From positions 1 to 7,386 of the forward strand of contig CAMLOC010000166.1 of assembly GCA_946481465.1 (NCBI GenBank): DNA of 7,386 bases, given 5' to 3'. This document shows positions 1 to 7,109 of this stretch, piece after piece (within the stretch, counting starts at the first letter, position 1; every line of letters begins with the position of its first letter). This stretch comes from an uncultured Shinella sp. (GTDB taxonomy: Bacteria > Pseudomonadota > Alphaproteobacteria > Rhizobiales > Rhizobiaceae). Under the pieces are notes generated by a model, which was not told the origin of the DNA, ran no database searches, and saw only the letters and a list, made by a program, of their open reading frames with translations. A program made the translations under genes and the position numbers.

Positions 1-248
1 CCGAGGCAGCCCGGCATGATCGGGTTGCCCTCGAAATGACAGGGAAAGTACCAGTCATCGGGACGGACGTCGTATTCGGCGCGCAGATAGCCCTTGTCGA
101 AGGCGCCGCCGGTTTCGGAAATGTCGGTGATGCGGTGGACCATCAGCATGGGCGGCAGGGGAAGCTGGGCATTGCCGGGGCCGAACAACTCGCCGCGGCC
201 GCAGGCCAGGATTTCCTCATAATTGTAGCTGGATTGCCTCGTCGTCAT
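1..248 (-). CDS. fabA: 3-hydroxydecanoyl-ACP dehydratase/isomerase FabA, 5' part (cut by left edge)
   Basis: FabA dehydrates 3-hydroxyacyl-ACP and, at C10, isomerises trans-2- to cis-3-decenoyl-ACP, the branch point to unsaturated fatty acids in the cytosol. The 82 complete codons visible read [20 protein letters not shown] and onward, and align throughout with E. coli FabA: the SGRGELFG-like block (16-23), LPPMLM near 31-36, [10 protein letters not shown] (45-54) and [14 protein letters not shown] (70 onward). His71 is the catalytic histidine. The second active-site residue (an Asp) lies beyond the edge. Start: ATG at 248, because [12 protein letters not shown] is the N-terminus I recall for rhizobial FabA. 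An in-frame ATG at 260 would add four residues but has only a G-run directly against it. It is divergent from irr; in rhizobia fabA is normally followed by fabB and a fabI, which would lie outside the window. Confidence 0.96.
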   Translation of the reverse strand, partial: MTTRQSSYNYEEILACGRGELFGPGNAQLPLPPMLMVHRITDISETGGAFDKGYLRAEYDVRPDDWYFPCHFEGNPIMPGCL

Positions 249-564
249 CGAATGTCTCATCCCCGGTCTGAACAACGCTTGATCTGCGTTAGATTTAGAG
301 AAGGTGCGGCACGATTTGAAGCACCCGGGCCTTCTCCTTTTTATCGCCCCGCCGTCTTCGGGCGGGACGTTCATTCAGCTGTCCGCATACATGATGCCAG
401 CGGTGACAGCCAGCGCAAATTGCCGTGACGACAGTAAAGGCCCCGGTTTTTCCGCATGTTGAGCGCCTTGAGGCCGCCGTAATCCTATTGAATCCCGGCG
501 CTCGTAAAGTTATATCGAATGTTCAAGATTGTTGTTCAAGGCCAGACAAGCGGATCCGTCGCCC
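249..564. other. fabA-irr divergent intergenic region
   Basis: This gap of about 316 bases holds the control region of both fabA (minus) and irr (plus). Visible in it are a good sigma-70-type promoter for irr (488-516), a direct repeat GTTCAAG at the predicted irr transcription start (521-527 and 534-540), and a GC hairpin CCCGCC/GGCGGG (348-353 with 361-366, 7-base loop) without a T-run on either side. A weak minus-strand promoter for fabA can be imagined around 283-322 (TTCAAA, 17 bases, TAAATC) but is poorly matched. I found no perfect IRO box (TGA-N9-TCA) and no full Irr ICE palindrome; only a half-site-like TTTAGA at 294-299. Confidence 0.6.
488..516 (+). promoter_or_regulatory. Predicted sigma-70-type promoter of irr
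   Basis: TTGAAT (488-493) and TATATC (511-516) are separated by exactly 17 bases, and the AT-rich -10 stands out in a GC-rich region. Transcription would start near 522-524, giving a leader of about 40 bases to the ATG at 565. This placement also argues against a TTG start at 529, which would be almost leaderless. Prediction by eye only. Confidence 0.5.
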
Positions 565-984
565 ATGACGCATGCACACGAGATGCCCATCGAAGAGCGC
601 CTGCGCCATTGCGGCCTGCGCCCGACGCGCCAGCGCGTGGCACTCGGCGACCTGCTCTTCGCCAAGGGCGACCGCCACCTGACGGTGGAGGAACTGCATG
701 AGGAAGCCGTCACCGCCGGCGTCCCGGTCTCGCTCGCGACCGTCTACAACACGCTGCACCAGTTCACCGAGGCCGGTCTCATCCGGGTGCTCGCGGTCGA
801 AAGCTCGAAGACCTATTTCGACACCAACGTGTCGGACCATCACCATTTCTTCGTCGAGGGCGAGAACCACGTTCTCGACATTCCCGTGAGCAACATCGCC
901 ATCGGCAACCTGCCGGAGCCGCCCGAGGGCATGGAGATCGCGCATGTCGACGTGATCATCCGCCTGCGCCCGAAGAAGGGCTGA
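565..984 (+). CDS. irr: Fur-family iron response regulator Irr
   Basis: Irr is the haem-responsive regulator of alphaproteobacteria: it accumulates under iron limitation, represses iron-consuming functions (haem synthesis, Fe-S proteins, iron storage) and activates some uptake genes. The 139-residue product has the N-terminal winged helix (LRPTRQRVALGDLLF, 18-32), the recognition-helix region PVSLATVYNTLHQF (54-67), the hinge sequence KTYFDTN (82-88) and the HHH triad (92-94) that binds haem in Irr proteins, followed by the Irr-type ending GMEIAHVDVIIRLR. Length fits the family. Start: ATG at 565 gives the usual short rhizobial N-terminus. The only Cys is C16 (HCG), so the Cys-Pro haem regulatory motif of Bradyrhizobium Irr is absent, as known for Rhizobium-type Irr. 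The Shine-Dalgarno sequence is weak. It converges on the TRIC gene with a 26-base gap. Confidence 0.95.
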   Translation: MTHAHEMPIEERLRHCGLRPTRQRVALGDLLFAKGDRHLTVEELHEEAVTAGVPVSLATVYNTLHQFTEAGLIRVLAVESSKTYFDTNVSDHHHFFVEGENHVLDIPVSNIAIGNLPEPPEGMEIAHVDVIIRLRPKKG

Positions 985-1010
985 TCGCGGGCCGCTTCCC
1001 TCACATCACG

Positions 1011-1631
1011 TCATCGGGATGCCGGCCCGGCCGGGGCTTGTAGACCGGGAAGCACCAGCCGAATCGCCCCGCCGCGCACGATGAAGGCGGCGCCGATGCC
1101 GATGGCGGACGCCAGCCAGAGCGGCGCGCCCGCAACGCTTGCCGCCGTGAAGCCGGCCGCGCCGATCAGCGCCGCGGTGATGTAGATTTCCGGCCGCAGC
1201 AGAACGGACGGCTCGCCCGCCAGCATATCGCGCAGGATGCCGCCGAAGCTCGCGGTCAGCACGCCCGTGGTGATCGCCACCGTCGGCGAGCCGGTGGCGG
1301 CAAGGCCCTTCGCCGCGCCCATCACGCAATAGGCCGAGACGCCCATCGCATCGAGCCAGAGCAGCAGGCGGTAGCGCGACTCGATGCGGTGCGCCAGCAC
1401 GAAGACGACCAGCGCCACCGTGACGCAGACGATGAGATAGGTCGGGTTCACCACCCAGAAGACCGGCGTCGCCCCCAGGATGACGTCGCGGAACGTGCCG
1501 CCGCCGATGCCCGTCGCGGCGGCGAGGAAGAGAAAGCCGATGATGTCGAGCTGCTTGCGCGAGGCCGAGAGCGCGCCGGTCGCGGCAAAGACCGCGACAC
1601 CCGTATAATCGAGCAGTTCCAGGATCGACAC
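1011..1631 (-). CDS. Trimeric intracellular cation channel (TRIC/UPF0126) family membrane protein
   Basis: A 206-residue, very hydrophobic protein with the two glycine-rich inverted repeats of the UPF0126/TRIC family: FAATGALSA then GGGTFRD (43-49) in the first half, and LDAMGVSAYCVMGAAKG then GGILRD (130-135) in the second. Prokaryotic members form trimeric cation channels with a pore in each subunit; E. coli YicG and YadS are relatives. About seven membrane helices are expected in the inner membrane. The transported ion and physiological role are not deducible here. Start: GTG at 1631 with a strong AAGGAG (minus strand, 1638-1643) six bases upstream; the longer upstream reading in another frame is a shadow. 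It is divergent from the small secreted protein gene and convergent with irr, so it is probably monocistronic. Confidence 0.9.
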   Translation of the reverse strand: MSILELLDYTGVAVFAATGALSASRKQLDIIGFLFLAAATGIGGGTFRDVILGATPVFWVVNPTYLIVCVTVALVVFVLAHRIESRYRLLLWLDAMGVSAYCVMGAAKGLAATGSPTVAITTGVLTASFGGILRDMLAGEPSVLLRPEIYITAALIGAAGFTAASVAGAPLWLASAIGIGAAFIVRGGAIRLVLPGLQAPAGPASR

Positions 1632-1768
1632 GCTTTTCTCCTTCCCCGCCCAAGCCTCGCGACAGCTTCCCCGCGCTAGAGTGCGCCCCCGTGCGCCAGG
1701 GCAGAATCAGGCGCCGCGCGGCCCGTCCGCATATTGACCGAATCGCCCGCCATGGAAAGGTTTGACAG

Positions 1769-2242
1769 ATGGCCATCCGCATCCGTTTCTTCGCGCTTCT
1801 TGCCGCCGCACTCGTTTCGACGGTCCTGCCGGTCCGCGCGGCCGAAATCGTGCCGGATGCGCGGGCGGTCGTCGAGGCCGAGGTCGCCACGCGCTGCAAG
1901 GCGCCGATCTATGGCGACGATTTCGCTGACAATGTCGATTTCAACAATGACGGCATCGTCGATGCGATCTTCAATCTCGGCGCCGTCAATTGCGACGGCA
2001 CGCCGGGCGGCCTGTGCGGCAATGTCGGCTGCCCCCATGAATTCTACATCCAGGTCGCCGAAGGTGGCTATTTCCTTGCCGCCAATGCCGATCTCTACGG
2101 CTACGAGATGAAGAAGCGCTACGGCAACATGGTGCTGGAACTGAAGGCCAATGCCGCAAGCTGCGGGCGCGACGATCCCGAATATTGCATCATGACCATT
2201 CGCGTGCGCGGCGCACAGTTCGACACGATCTCGAAGAAATAG
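1769..2242 (+). CDS. Small secreted hypothetical protein with six cysteines and a calcium-loop-like motif
   Basis: I do not recognise a named family. The 157-residue product has a clear Sec signal peptide: basic start (MAIRIR), hydrophobic core 7-20, and a likely signal peptidase I site after VRA (22-24). The mature part has exactly six Cys (43, 75, 83, 88, 132, 140), an even number that would allow three disulfides in the periplasm. Residues D57, N59, D61, G62 and D65 form a DxNxDGxxD loop resembling EF-hand-like or FG-GAP/VCBS calcium loops, in a context (ADNVDFNNDGIVDAIFN) typical of such repeats, but only one copy is present. A GGAAAGG (1754-1760) lies eight bases before the ATG. The base composition and codon use look like the neighbours. 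Function unknown; ion-binding periplasmic protein is the most that can be inferred. Confidence 0.8.
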   Translation: MAIRIRFFALLAAALVSTVLPVRAAEIVPDARAVVEAEVATRCKAPIYGDDFADNVDFNNDGIVDAIFNLGAVNCDGTPGGLCGNVGCPHEFYIQVAEGGYFLAANADLYGYEMKKRYGNMVLELKANAASCGRDDPEYCIMTIRVRGAQFDTISKK

Positions 2243-2245
2243 CCC

Positions 2246-3037
2246 CTATTGCGGGAAGAGCGCGTGGGTGCGGCCCGCGAAATAATAGACGAGCAGCCCG
2301 ATCCATTCCCTGAGCGCCGTCGTCGTCAACTGGCTGTTGGTCGAGGGCTGGGTGAAATCGAGTGTTAGTCCAGCCTGGCCCGTCGTGCGGAAATCCGTCG
2401 GCCAGGGCAGGACGTCGAGATCGAGCTTGCGGAAAAGGCCGACCGAGCGCGGCATATGGAAGGCCGAGGTCACCAGCAGGCAGCGCTCCAGGCCGTTGGC
2501 GGCGAGCAGGTCCTTGGTGTTTGCGACGTTTTCGAAGGTCGTACGTGATTCGGTCTCGCGGATGAGCCGGTCTGCGGGCACGCCGAAGGCTTCGAAGAAG
2601 CGTGTCGCGACCGCCGCGTCGCCCTCGTAGCTGCCGCTCAGCGAGCCGTCGCCACCGGAAATGAGGATGCGCGCTGCCGGAAATTCCCGCGCCAGCCGCA
2701 GCGTCTCGATGAAGCGGTCGCCCGCCTGGTTCATCTCGAAACCGCCGCGTGCCGAGATCACCTCCGCCTCCACGCCGCCGCCGAGCATGACGACGCAGGT
2801 AGGCCCGCCGGCGGGCAGGTCAGCCCGCGGGATGCGGTCTTCCAGCACCTGCAGGAGGACAGAACCCGTGGTGGTGAACAGCGTCAGGAAAAGCACGAGG
2901 GCGGCAAGCCCGCTCGCCGCTGCCCGAAGACGGTTCCGTTTCAAAAGTCCGGCCACAAGGCCGAGGACGAGCAGCAGGAGCGCGAGCGACAGCGGCTGGG
3001 CTGCCAGCCAGAAGATCTTCGAGGCGTAATAGGTCAC
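2246..3037 (-). CDS. YdcF/SanA/ElyC-type DUF218 membrane protein
   Basis: A 263-residue protein with two N-terminal membrane helices (about 10-32 and 39-62) followed by a periplasmic DUF218 domain. Family motifs visible are VVMLGGGVE (82-90), ILISGGDG (124-131), ESRTTFENVANT (163-174), LLVTSAFHMPRS (about 187-198) and the late EWIG. The length and two-helix layout resemble E. coli ElyC (about 259 residues), a protein linked to envelope and peptidoglycan precursor metabolism; SanA and YdcF are other relatives. The biochemical activity of the family is not firmly established. Start: GTG at 3037; an in-frame TAA two codons upstream prevents a longer protein, and the ribosome binding site is weak. 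It lies 37 bases downstream of the TMEM43-family gene on the same strand, so co-transcription and possibly translational coupling are likely. Confidence 0.88.
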   Translation of the reverse strand: MTYYASKIFWLAAQPLSLALLLLVLGLVAGLLKRNRLRAAASGLAALVLFLTLFTTTGSVLLQVLEDRIPRADLPAGGPTCVVMLGGGVEAEVISARGGFEMNQAGDRFIETLRLAREFPAARILISGGDGSLSGSYEGDAAVATRFFEAFGVPADRLIRETESRTTFENVANTKDLLAANGLERCLLVTSAFHMPRSVGLFRKLDLDVLPWPTDFRTTGQAGLTLDFTQPSTNSQLTTTALREWIGLLVYYFAGRTHALFPQ

Positions 3038-3074
3038 GCGTTACCCGCTGTCCGTTGTCGTGTCCATGCTGGCC

Positions 3075-4244
3075 TCAGGTCCGCCCGAGGGCCGGGGCCG
3101 GGGCCTTGCCCCGCCGCAGATAGAGGATGCCCGCCGCCAGCGCAACGCCTGCGGCGAGAACCGCGATGGCGATCAGCGGACGATAGGCGATCCAGGCGAT
3201 GGCGATGACGGCCGGTCCGATCAACAGGGTGAGGATGAGGGCGATCGCCGAGGTGCCGAAGCGCACGATGGAGCCGACGAAGGGCACGATGTCGGCGATC
3301 ACGCCGAGGATCGACAGGATGAAGGCGAAGCCGACGAAGATGCCGATGAGCCCGCCGGCCCGCACCAGCCAGGTGATGATCGTGTTCTCGCTCTGCGCCG
3401 CGTCGAACATGGCCGCGGCGTCGACGAGGCCGGCATCGCTGAGGAAGAGGTCGCGCCCGTTCGTCGTCTTGTAGGGCGTCAGGCCGCTGCCGCGCTGGGC
3501 GCCGACGAAACTCGCCTCGGCGATATCGGAGCGCTCGAAGCGGATGCGGATGTCGCCGACCTGCGGATCCTCGGGATTGAACGAGAAGACGGCCTGGCCG
3601 GCGATCGTCGAGACGGGCTTGCCGAGCGCCACGGCCTCGCCCATCCGGTTCGCATCGAGTGCGGTGAGCGGCACGGGGCGTTCCTCGCCGAGGCGCGCCA
3701 CTGCGCTGCCATCGACGCTGAAGGCGCCGATCGTCGCGGATTTCACGGGGAAATTCGCGTCGTCGATCGGCTTTTGCGGATTGTCGTGGCCCGACTGGCG
3801 GAAGCTGCCGGAGTTGACCTCGTTGCGCTTCCATTCCTTGTGGTAGGAATAGGTGGTGACCGTCTCCTCGCTGCCGCCGAGCTGCTTGCGCGTCTCCGAC
3901 TTCGAGGTCTCGACCCACTGGTACATCTCGACGATTCGCTCGAGCCCCGCTGCTCCTTCGGCCGAAATGCCGAGCGTGTCGTCCTCCGGGACCCCGACCG
4001 GCTTCACCGGCCCGGAAATGTGCACCAGCTTGCCGTCATTCGCCGGATCGACGCTGCCGTTGTCGACGGAGACGACGAGGCCGGCGCCCTCGACGAGCGC
4101 CCGGTAGGTCTTCACCGACCGGCCTTCGTTCCAGAAGAGAAGCCAGATGCAGGCGATGAGAAGAATGAAGCCGATCACGATCTTGATCAGCGCCCCCTTC
4201 AACCTGGAGAACCAGGACGTGGTCGTCGTTTCCGTGAAGCTCAT
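3075..4244 (-). CDS. TMEM43-family membrane protein
   Basis: A 389-residue protein of the TMEM43 (LUMA) family. One N-terminal membrane helix (about 19-37) runs directly into the conserved WNEGR (38-42); a large extra-membrane domain follows with family blocks VEMYQWVE (105-112) and YSYHKEW (132-138); three or more further helices occupy about 290-380, ending in a basic tail (LRRGK). This 1+3 layout is the family's typical topology. In animals TMEM43 is an inner nuclear membrane/ER protein; the bacterial role is not established, and I infer only an envelope location. Start: ATG at 4244 with GGGGGA a few bases upstream; an extension to 4334 in the same frame adds 30 residues without homology-like features and is rejected. 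It is first in a probable two-gene unit with the ydcF-like gene and divergent from the stress-type DUF2934 gene. Confidence 0.88.
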   Translation of the reverse strand: MSFTETTTTSWFSRLKGALIKIVIGFILLIACIWLLFWNEGRSVKTYRALVEGAGLVVSVDNGSVDPANDGKLVHISGPVKPVGVPEDDTLGISAEGAAGLERIVEMYQWVETSKSETRKQLGGSEETVTTYSYHKEWKRNEVNSGSFRQSGHDNPQKPIDDANFPVKSATIGAFSVDGSAVARLGEERPVPLTALDANRMGEAVALGKPVSTIAGQAVFSFNPEDPQVGDIRIRFERSDIAEASFVGAQRGSGLTPYKTTNGRDLFLSDAGLVDAAAMFDAAQSENTIITWLVRAGGLIGIFVGFAFILSILGVIADIVPFVGSIVRFGTSAIALILTLLIGPAVIAIAWIAYRPLIAIAVLAAGVALAAGILYLRRGKAPAPALGRT

Positions 4245-4347
4245 GATTGTCCCCCGACAAGGCGTGACGCGCGGCAGGACATGCTTATTCGCGCTTCCTG
4301 AACTGCGCAAGCGGGGACATACTGGCCCGAACACGGGGCGGGGTGCC

Positions 4348-4372
4348 GGAACATCTCCAGCCCTGCGCCGTT
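4348..4372 (+). promoter_or_regulatory. Predicted EcfG/RpoE general-stress sigma factor promoter
   Basis: GGAAC (4348-4352) and GTT (4370-4372, preceded by C) are separated by 17 bases, which matches the GGAAC-N16/17-(C)GTT consensus of alphaproteobacterial EcfG sigma factors (RpoE2 in S. meliloti). Transcription would start a few bases downstream, just before the Shine-Dalgarno sequence GGAAGGGAG (4384-4392) of the DUF2934 gene whose ATG is at 4400. Both the position and the type of downstream gene fit a general stress promoter. Confidence 0.65.
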
Positions 4373-4399
4373 GTCGCAGAAACGGAAGGGAGCCTGTCC

Positions 4400-4666
4400 A
4401 TGACCGACGATCGCGAAGACAAGATCCGCAAGCGCGCCCATGAACTCTGGCAGCAGGAAGGCCGGCCGGACGGCAAGCCGGACGACCACTGGTATCAGGC
4501 CGAACGGGAAATCGACCAGGGCGACGGCGAGATCGAGGGCGACGACGTGCCGAACCTCGCCGCCATGCGGGAAGCGGCCCGCGAGCACACGGATGCCTTC
4601 CTGGTCAAGACAGACCTCGAGGACGCCGAGCAGCGCGAAGTGCCGGGCACGCGCGAGCAGCCGTAG
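4400..4666 (+). CDS. DUF2934 small acidic/charged protein
   Basis: An 88-residue highly charged cytosolic protein. The N-terminal third carries the DUF2934 signature: I9, R10, R12-A13, L16-W17, E20-G21-R22-P23, G25, then W31 and A34-E35 (the pattern IRxRAxxLWxxEGRPxG...WxxAExE). The rest is an acidic, helix-prone tail without cysteines, probably largely disordered. The function of DUF2934 is unknown; such genes are common in rhizobia and are often found among stress-induced genes. Start: ATG at 4400, chosen over an in-frame ATG at 4343 because GGAAGGGAG lies seven bases upstream and the domain begins directly after it. The EcfG-type promoter just upstream supports induction in stress or stationary phase. 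It diverges from the TMEM43-family gene. Confidence 0.85.
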   Translation: MTDDREDKIRKRAHELWQQEGRPDGKPDDHWYQAEREIDQGDGEIEGDDVPNLAAMREAAREHTDAFLVKTDLEDAEQREVPGTREQP

Positions 4667-4694
4667 GATCAGATATCTGTCTTTGGAAGGGATT

Positions 4695-4770
<76 letters not shown>

Positions 4771-4801
4771 ATAACGGGTCCGGCAGGGCCGGTTTCCGGG
4801 A

Positions 4802-4825
4802 ACCGAAGCGGCGTTGCCGTTCGGT
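4802..4825 (-). other. Hairpin in the leader of the tRNA-Ala transcript
   Basis: ACCGAA and TTCGGT arms enclose CGGC/GCCG around a GTT loop, with one bulged base at 4808, giving a ten-pair stem. If the promoter at 4834-4862 is right, this hairpin forms at the very 5' end of the tRNA precursor. It could protect the precursor end or be discarded during RNase processing; no function can be shown from sequence. Confidence 0.4.
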
Positions 4826-4833
4826 GTGGCGGC

Positions 4834-4862
4834 TTATTACTTCCGGGTTTCGGAGATGGCAA
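4834..4862 (-). promoter_or_regulatory. Predicted promoter of tRNA-Ala
   Basis: On the minus strand TTGCCA (4857-4862) is followed after exactly 17 bases by TAATAA (4834-4839). It sits between the terminator of the FYDLN gene and the tRNA, where the tRNA needs its own promoter. Transcription would start near 4827, leaving a 5' leader of about 57 bases to be removed by RNase P. The -35 matches five of six consensus positions, the -10 fewer. Confidence 0.45.
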
Positions 4863-4866
4863 GCCG

Positions 4867-4905
4867 AAAAATGAAATCCGGCCGATTTTTTTAAAACCGG
4901 CCGGA
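4867..4905 (-). terminator. Rho-independent terminator of the FYDLN-acidic protein gene
   Basis: On the minus strand, 11 bases after the stop codon, TCCGGCCG (4898-4905) pairs perfectly with CGGCCGGA (4877-4884). The AT-only interior (4885-4897) can continue the stem with a G-U and several A-U pairs. The transcript then reads UUUCAUUUUU (4867-4876), an interrupted U-tract. The opposite direction lacks a T-run. Confidence 0.8.
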
Positions 4906-4916
4906 AAATCAAACTC

Positions 4917-5306
4917 TTATGCTTCGTCTTCGTCGCCGGTCACGCCGATGAGGCCGGTCATGTCGTCATCGTCGTCGTCTTCGTCCTGTTCGAGGAACGT
5001 GTCGTCCTCGTCGCCGTCGATCTCAACGTCGTCGTCGCCGAGATCCGGCAGGTCGTCGCCGCCCGCTGCATCCTCGTCGGCATCCTCCAGCGAGACGAGT
5101 TCGACTTCCGTGTTCTCGGTATCGACTTCGTTGACGTCCTCGTCCTCATCCTTCTCCAGGACCGCGGCCGCCGAGGTTTCCTCGAAGAAGGACAGCGGAT
5201 AGGACTTGCCCGTATAGGGGGAGACGATCGGATCGCGGTTCAGGTCGTAAAATTTCCGGCCGGTTTCCGGATCGATGCGTTTGGTGCCGAGTTCCGCTTT
5301 TGCCAC
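4917..5306 (-). CDS. FYDLN-acidic domain protein (TIGR02300 family) with cysteine-less zinc-ribbon remnant
   Basis: A 129-residue protein with a conserved basic N-terminal domain, AELGTKRIDPETGRKFYDLN (4-23) followed by RDPIVSPYTG (24-33), and then from about residue 50 a tail in which roughly half the residues are Asp or Glu, including a run of six Asp. This is the TIGR02300/FYDLN layout; function unknown. In other alphaproteobacteria, as I recall them, the domain is a CxxC...CxxC zinc ribbon; here the four positions are D12, T15, S29 and T32, so metal binding there is not expected. Start: GTG at 5306, giving MAKAELGTKR, with GAAGG eight bases upstream; a TTG two codons earlier lies too close to it. 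It is divergent from aroA and ends at a strong terminator. Confidence 0.88.
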   Translation of the reverse strand: MAKAELGTKRIDPETGRKFYDLNRDPIVSPYTGKSYPLSFFEETSAAAVLEKDEDEDVNEVDTENTEVELVSLEDADEDAAGGDDLPDLGDDDVEIDGDEDDTFLEQDEDDDDDDMTGLIGVTGDEDEA

Positions 5307-5387
5307 AATCAAAGCCTTCTGTGTGCCGTATGTTTCCGGCGGGGCCGGGGTTTCCGGCGCGTTGAACGGTAAAATGATTAGCCGGTC

Positions 5388-5416
5388 CCCTTAATCGTCT
5401 TGGGCAATCCTGTCAA
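5388..5416 (-). promoter_or_regulatory. Possible promoter of the FYDLN-acidic protein gene
   Basis: The minus strand has a perfect TTGACA (5411-5416) about 105 bases before the start codon. The matching -10 is unclear: TAAGGG at 17 bases or ATTAAG at 15 bases. Only the -35 element is convincing. Confidence 0.35.
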
Positions 5417-5490
5417 AGCCTAACTTTGGGCCCGGCTTCGAACGGTCCTGATGCAAACGCTGCGACGAATGTTTTTCGACGGGATGATGA

Positions 5491-6936
<1,446 letters not shown>

Positions 6937-7109
6937 GAGCGGGACCTGGCCGTCGTGCGCGGTTGCCGCAGGTGCGCGGCCTGCGCTTCACGAAGATGCC
7001 AGCCACATGTGACCGGTCGCAACGGCAGAATGTGTGGCGAACCCTTGGCATCACGCACCGTTTTTCCGCTAACACGCTTCGTGAAGCGGATATGACGCAA
7101 GGATGCGAA
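6937..7109. other. aroA-cmk intergenic region with a 12-base inverted repeat
   Basis: This 173-base gap contains CGCTTCACGAAG (6984-6995) and its exact reverse complement CTTCGTGAAGCG (7077-7088), 81 bases apart. The second copy extends to CGCTTCGTGAAGCG (7075-7088), itself a near-perfect palindrome. A possible promoter lies between the copies. No open reading frame with a convincing start is present. Confidence 0.5.
7045..7073 (+). promoter_or_regulatory. Possible promoter of cmk
   Basis: TTGGCA (7045-7050) is followed after 17 bases by GCTAAC (7068-7073), a moderate -35 with a weak -10. The downstream palindrome at 7075-7088 would overlap the transcription start. cmk could also be read from the aroA transcript. 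Confidence 0.3.

Noticed and set aside
348..366. GC hairpin in the fabA-irr gap as a terminator
   Set aside because: No T-run follows on either strand, and the flanking genes diverge from here, so no transcript is expected to end at this place.
529..564. TTG start for irr, 12 codons upstream of the chosen ATG
   Set aside because: It would lie about six bases after the predicted transcription start, lacks a ribosome binding site, and the added residues do not resemble rhizobial Irr N-termini.
1006..1899. 297-codon minus-strand frame overlapping the TRIC gene
   Set aside because: Its translation is Arg/Ala/Gly-rich and overlaps both the TRIC gene and the secreted-protein gene in other frames; it has no family features.
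3060..4301. Long open frame (413 codons) on the plus strand opposite the TMEM43-family gene
   Set aside because: It is a high-GC shadow: the protein is a low-complexity mix of Asp, Glu, Arg, Gly and Ala, while the minus strand gives a recognisable TMEM43 protein with membrane helices and a good ribosome binding site.
4670..4679. Perfect palindrome CAGATATCTG after the DUF2934 stop codon
   Set aside because: Too short and without a loop or T-run, so not a terminator; a 10-base palindrome is not strong evidence of an operator.
4799..4821. GGAAC...GTT resembling a second EcfG promoter on the plus strand
   Set aside because: The spacing is 15 bases instead of 16-17, it lies within a hairpin of the tRNA leader, and no plus-strand gene follows.
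4960..5050. GTC/GTCATC-rich simple repeat
   Set aside because: It is the codon pattern of the Asp/Glu-rich tail of the FYDLN protein, not an independent repeat element.
4792..5357. Repeated GTTTCCGG (4792, 5263, 5332, 5350)
   Set aside because: Short motif, uneven spacing, one copy inside a coding region; the two copies at 5332 and 5350 lie 18 bases apart but nothing else supports a binding array.
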